Assembly (NCBI GenBank): GCA_002313795.1
Contig: DCCL01000047.1
Location: forward strand, 1 to 5,653
Origin: Faecalibacterium prausnitzii
GTDB taxonomy: Bacteria > Bacillota > Clostridia > Oscillospirales > Ruminococcaceae
DNA length: 5,653 nt
Reading direction: 5' to 3'
In this document: positions 5,546-5,653 of the stretch, one piece after another
How the letters are laid out: each line of letters starts with the position of its first letter
How positions within the stretch are numbered: the stretch's first letter is position 1
Notes under the pieces: model-generated
Told to the model about the DNA's origin: nothing
The model's database searches: none
The model's input: only the letters and a program-made list of their open reading frames with translations
Position numbers and translations under genes: made by a program

Positions 5546-5570
5546 AACTTGACGCGTTTTGGTCTACAAT
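5542..5570 (+). promoter_or_regulatory. Promoter of gap
   Basis: TTGAAA (5542-5547) and TACAAT (5565-5570) have 17-base spacing, with 5 of 6 matches in each box. The predicted start at about 5577 gives a leader of about 48 bases. A second -35-like TTGACG (5549-5554) overlaps but has no -10 at a workable distance. The A/T-rich stretch 5461-5533 just upstream could serve as an UP element. Confidence 0.8.
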
Positions 5571-5624
5571 AATGGTACCGTGAATTATCCGAATGGGTAA
5601 GAACATTTAGGAGGTACTATTAAC

Positions 5625-5653
5625 ATGGCTGTTAGAGTTGCTATCAATGGTTT
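5625..5653 (+). CDS. gap: Glyceraldehyde-3-phosphate dehydrogenase, first codons (3' truncated)
   Basis: ATG 5625 opens MAVRVAING, with a partial Phe codon at the window end. This is the start of the Rossmann NAD-binding fold of GAPDH (family pattern M-x-V-K/R-V-A/G-I-N-G-F-G-R-I-G). A consensus aggagg (5609-5614) lies ten bases upstream. The enzyme oxidises glyceraldehyde 3-phosphate to 1,3-bisphosphoglycerate in glycolysis. Only nine residues are visible, so the call rests on this motif plus the strong promoter and ribosome site. It cannot be told apart from paralogues here. Confidence 0.88.

Overview
The window looks like a piece of chromosome from a low-redundancy gut Firmicute of the Oscillospiraceae/Ruminococcaceae type; a Faecalibacterium-like organism is my best guess. 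The reasons are the GC-rich coding sequence with AT-rich intergenic spacers, good Shine-Dalgarno sites, GTG starts, rho-independent terminators between most units, a ZTP riboswitch on a formate-tetrahydrofolate ligase gene, and a SpoIID-type cell-wall enzyme. The genus is inferred from overall character only; there is no marker gene long enough here to settle it.

Layout: (1) 1-94 is the 3' end of rplL (ribosomal protein L7/L12), closed by a strong terminator at 142-177. (2) 189-342 is a regulatory leader: a consensus -35 with an extended -10, then a complete ZTP (pfl) riboswitch aptamer whose last helix overlaps an intrinsic terminator. It controls fhs (364-2025), and a terminator follows at 2107-2140. 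(3) 2165-2274 is an AT-rich promoter region with phased direct repeats and a palindrome on the -10 box. It drives a secreted C39-like cysteine peptidase gene with a C-terminal beta-sandwich (best start GTG 2303, end 3337). (4) A bidirectional terminator at 3373-3413 separates this gene from a convergent SpoIID/LytB-type gene on the minus strand (4424 down to 3417). (5) A 220-base divergent spacer leads to an unrecognised polytopic membrane protein (4645-5430), possibly followed by an overlapping 40-codon ORF. (6) A clean promoter and Shine-Dalgarno site precede the first codons of gap (glyceraldehyde-3-phosphate dehydrogenase, from 5625), which is cut by the window end.

Functionally, housekeeping genes (rplL, fhs, gap) flank a small block of envelope genes: a secreted peptidase-like protein, a peptidoglycan-acting SpoIID homologue and a membrane protein. 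Each appears to be its own transcription unit; I see no multi-gene operon apart from the possible membrane protein plus small ORF pair. The regulation that can be read directly is the ZTP switch: when 10-formyl-tetrahydrofolate runs short, Z nucleotides accumulate and fhs, which makes 10-formyl-tetrahydrofolate, should be turned on. The best candidate for something undescribed is the repeat-rich promoter of the C39-like gene, whose sites resemble LytTR-family direct repeats read on the minus strand. I see no CRISPR array, tRNA, rRNA, insertion sequence or phage gene.
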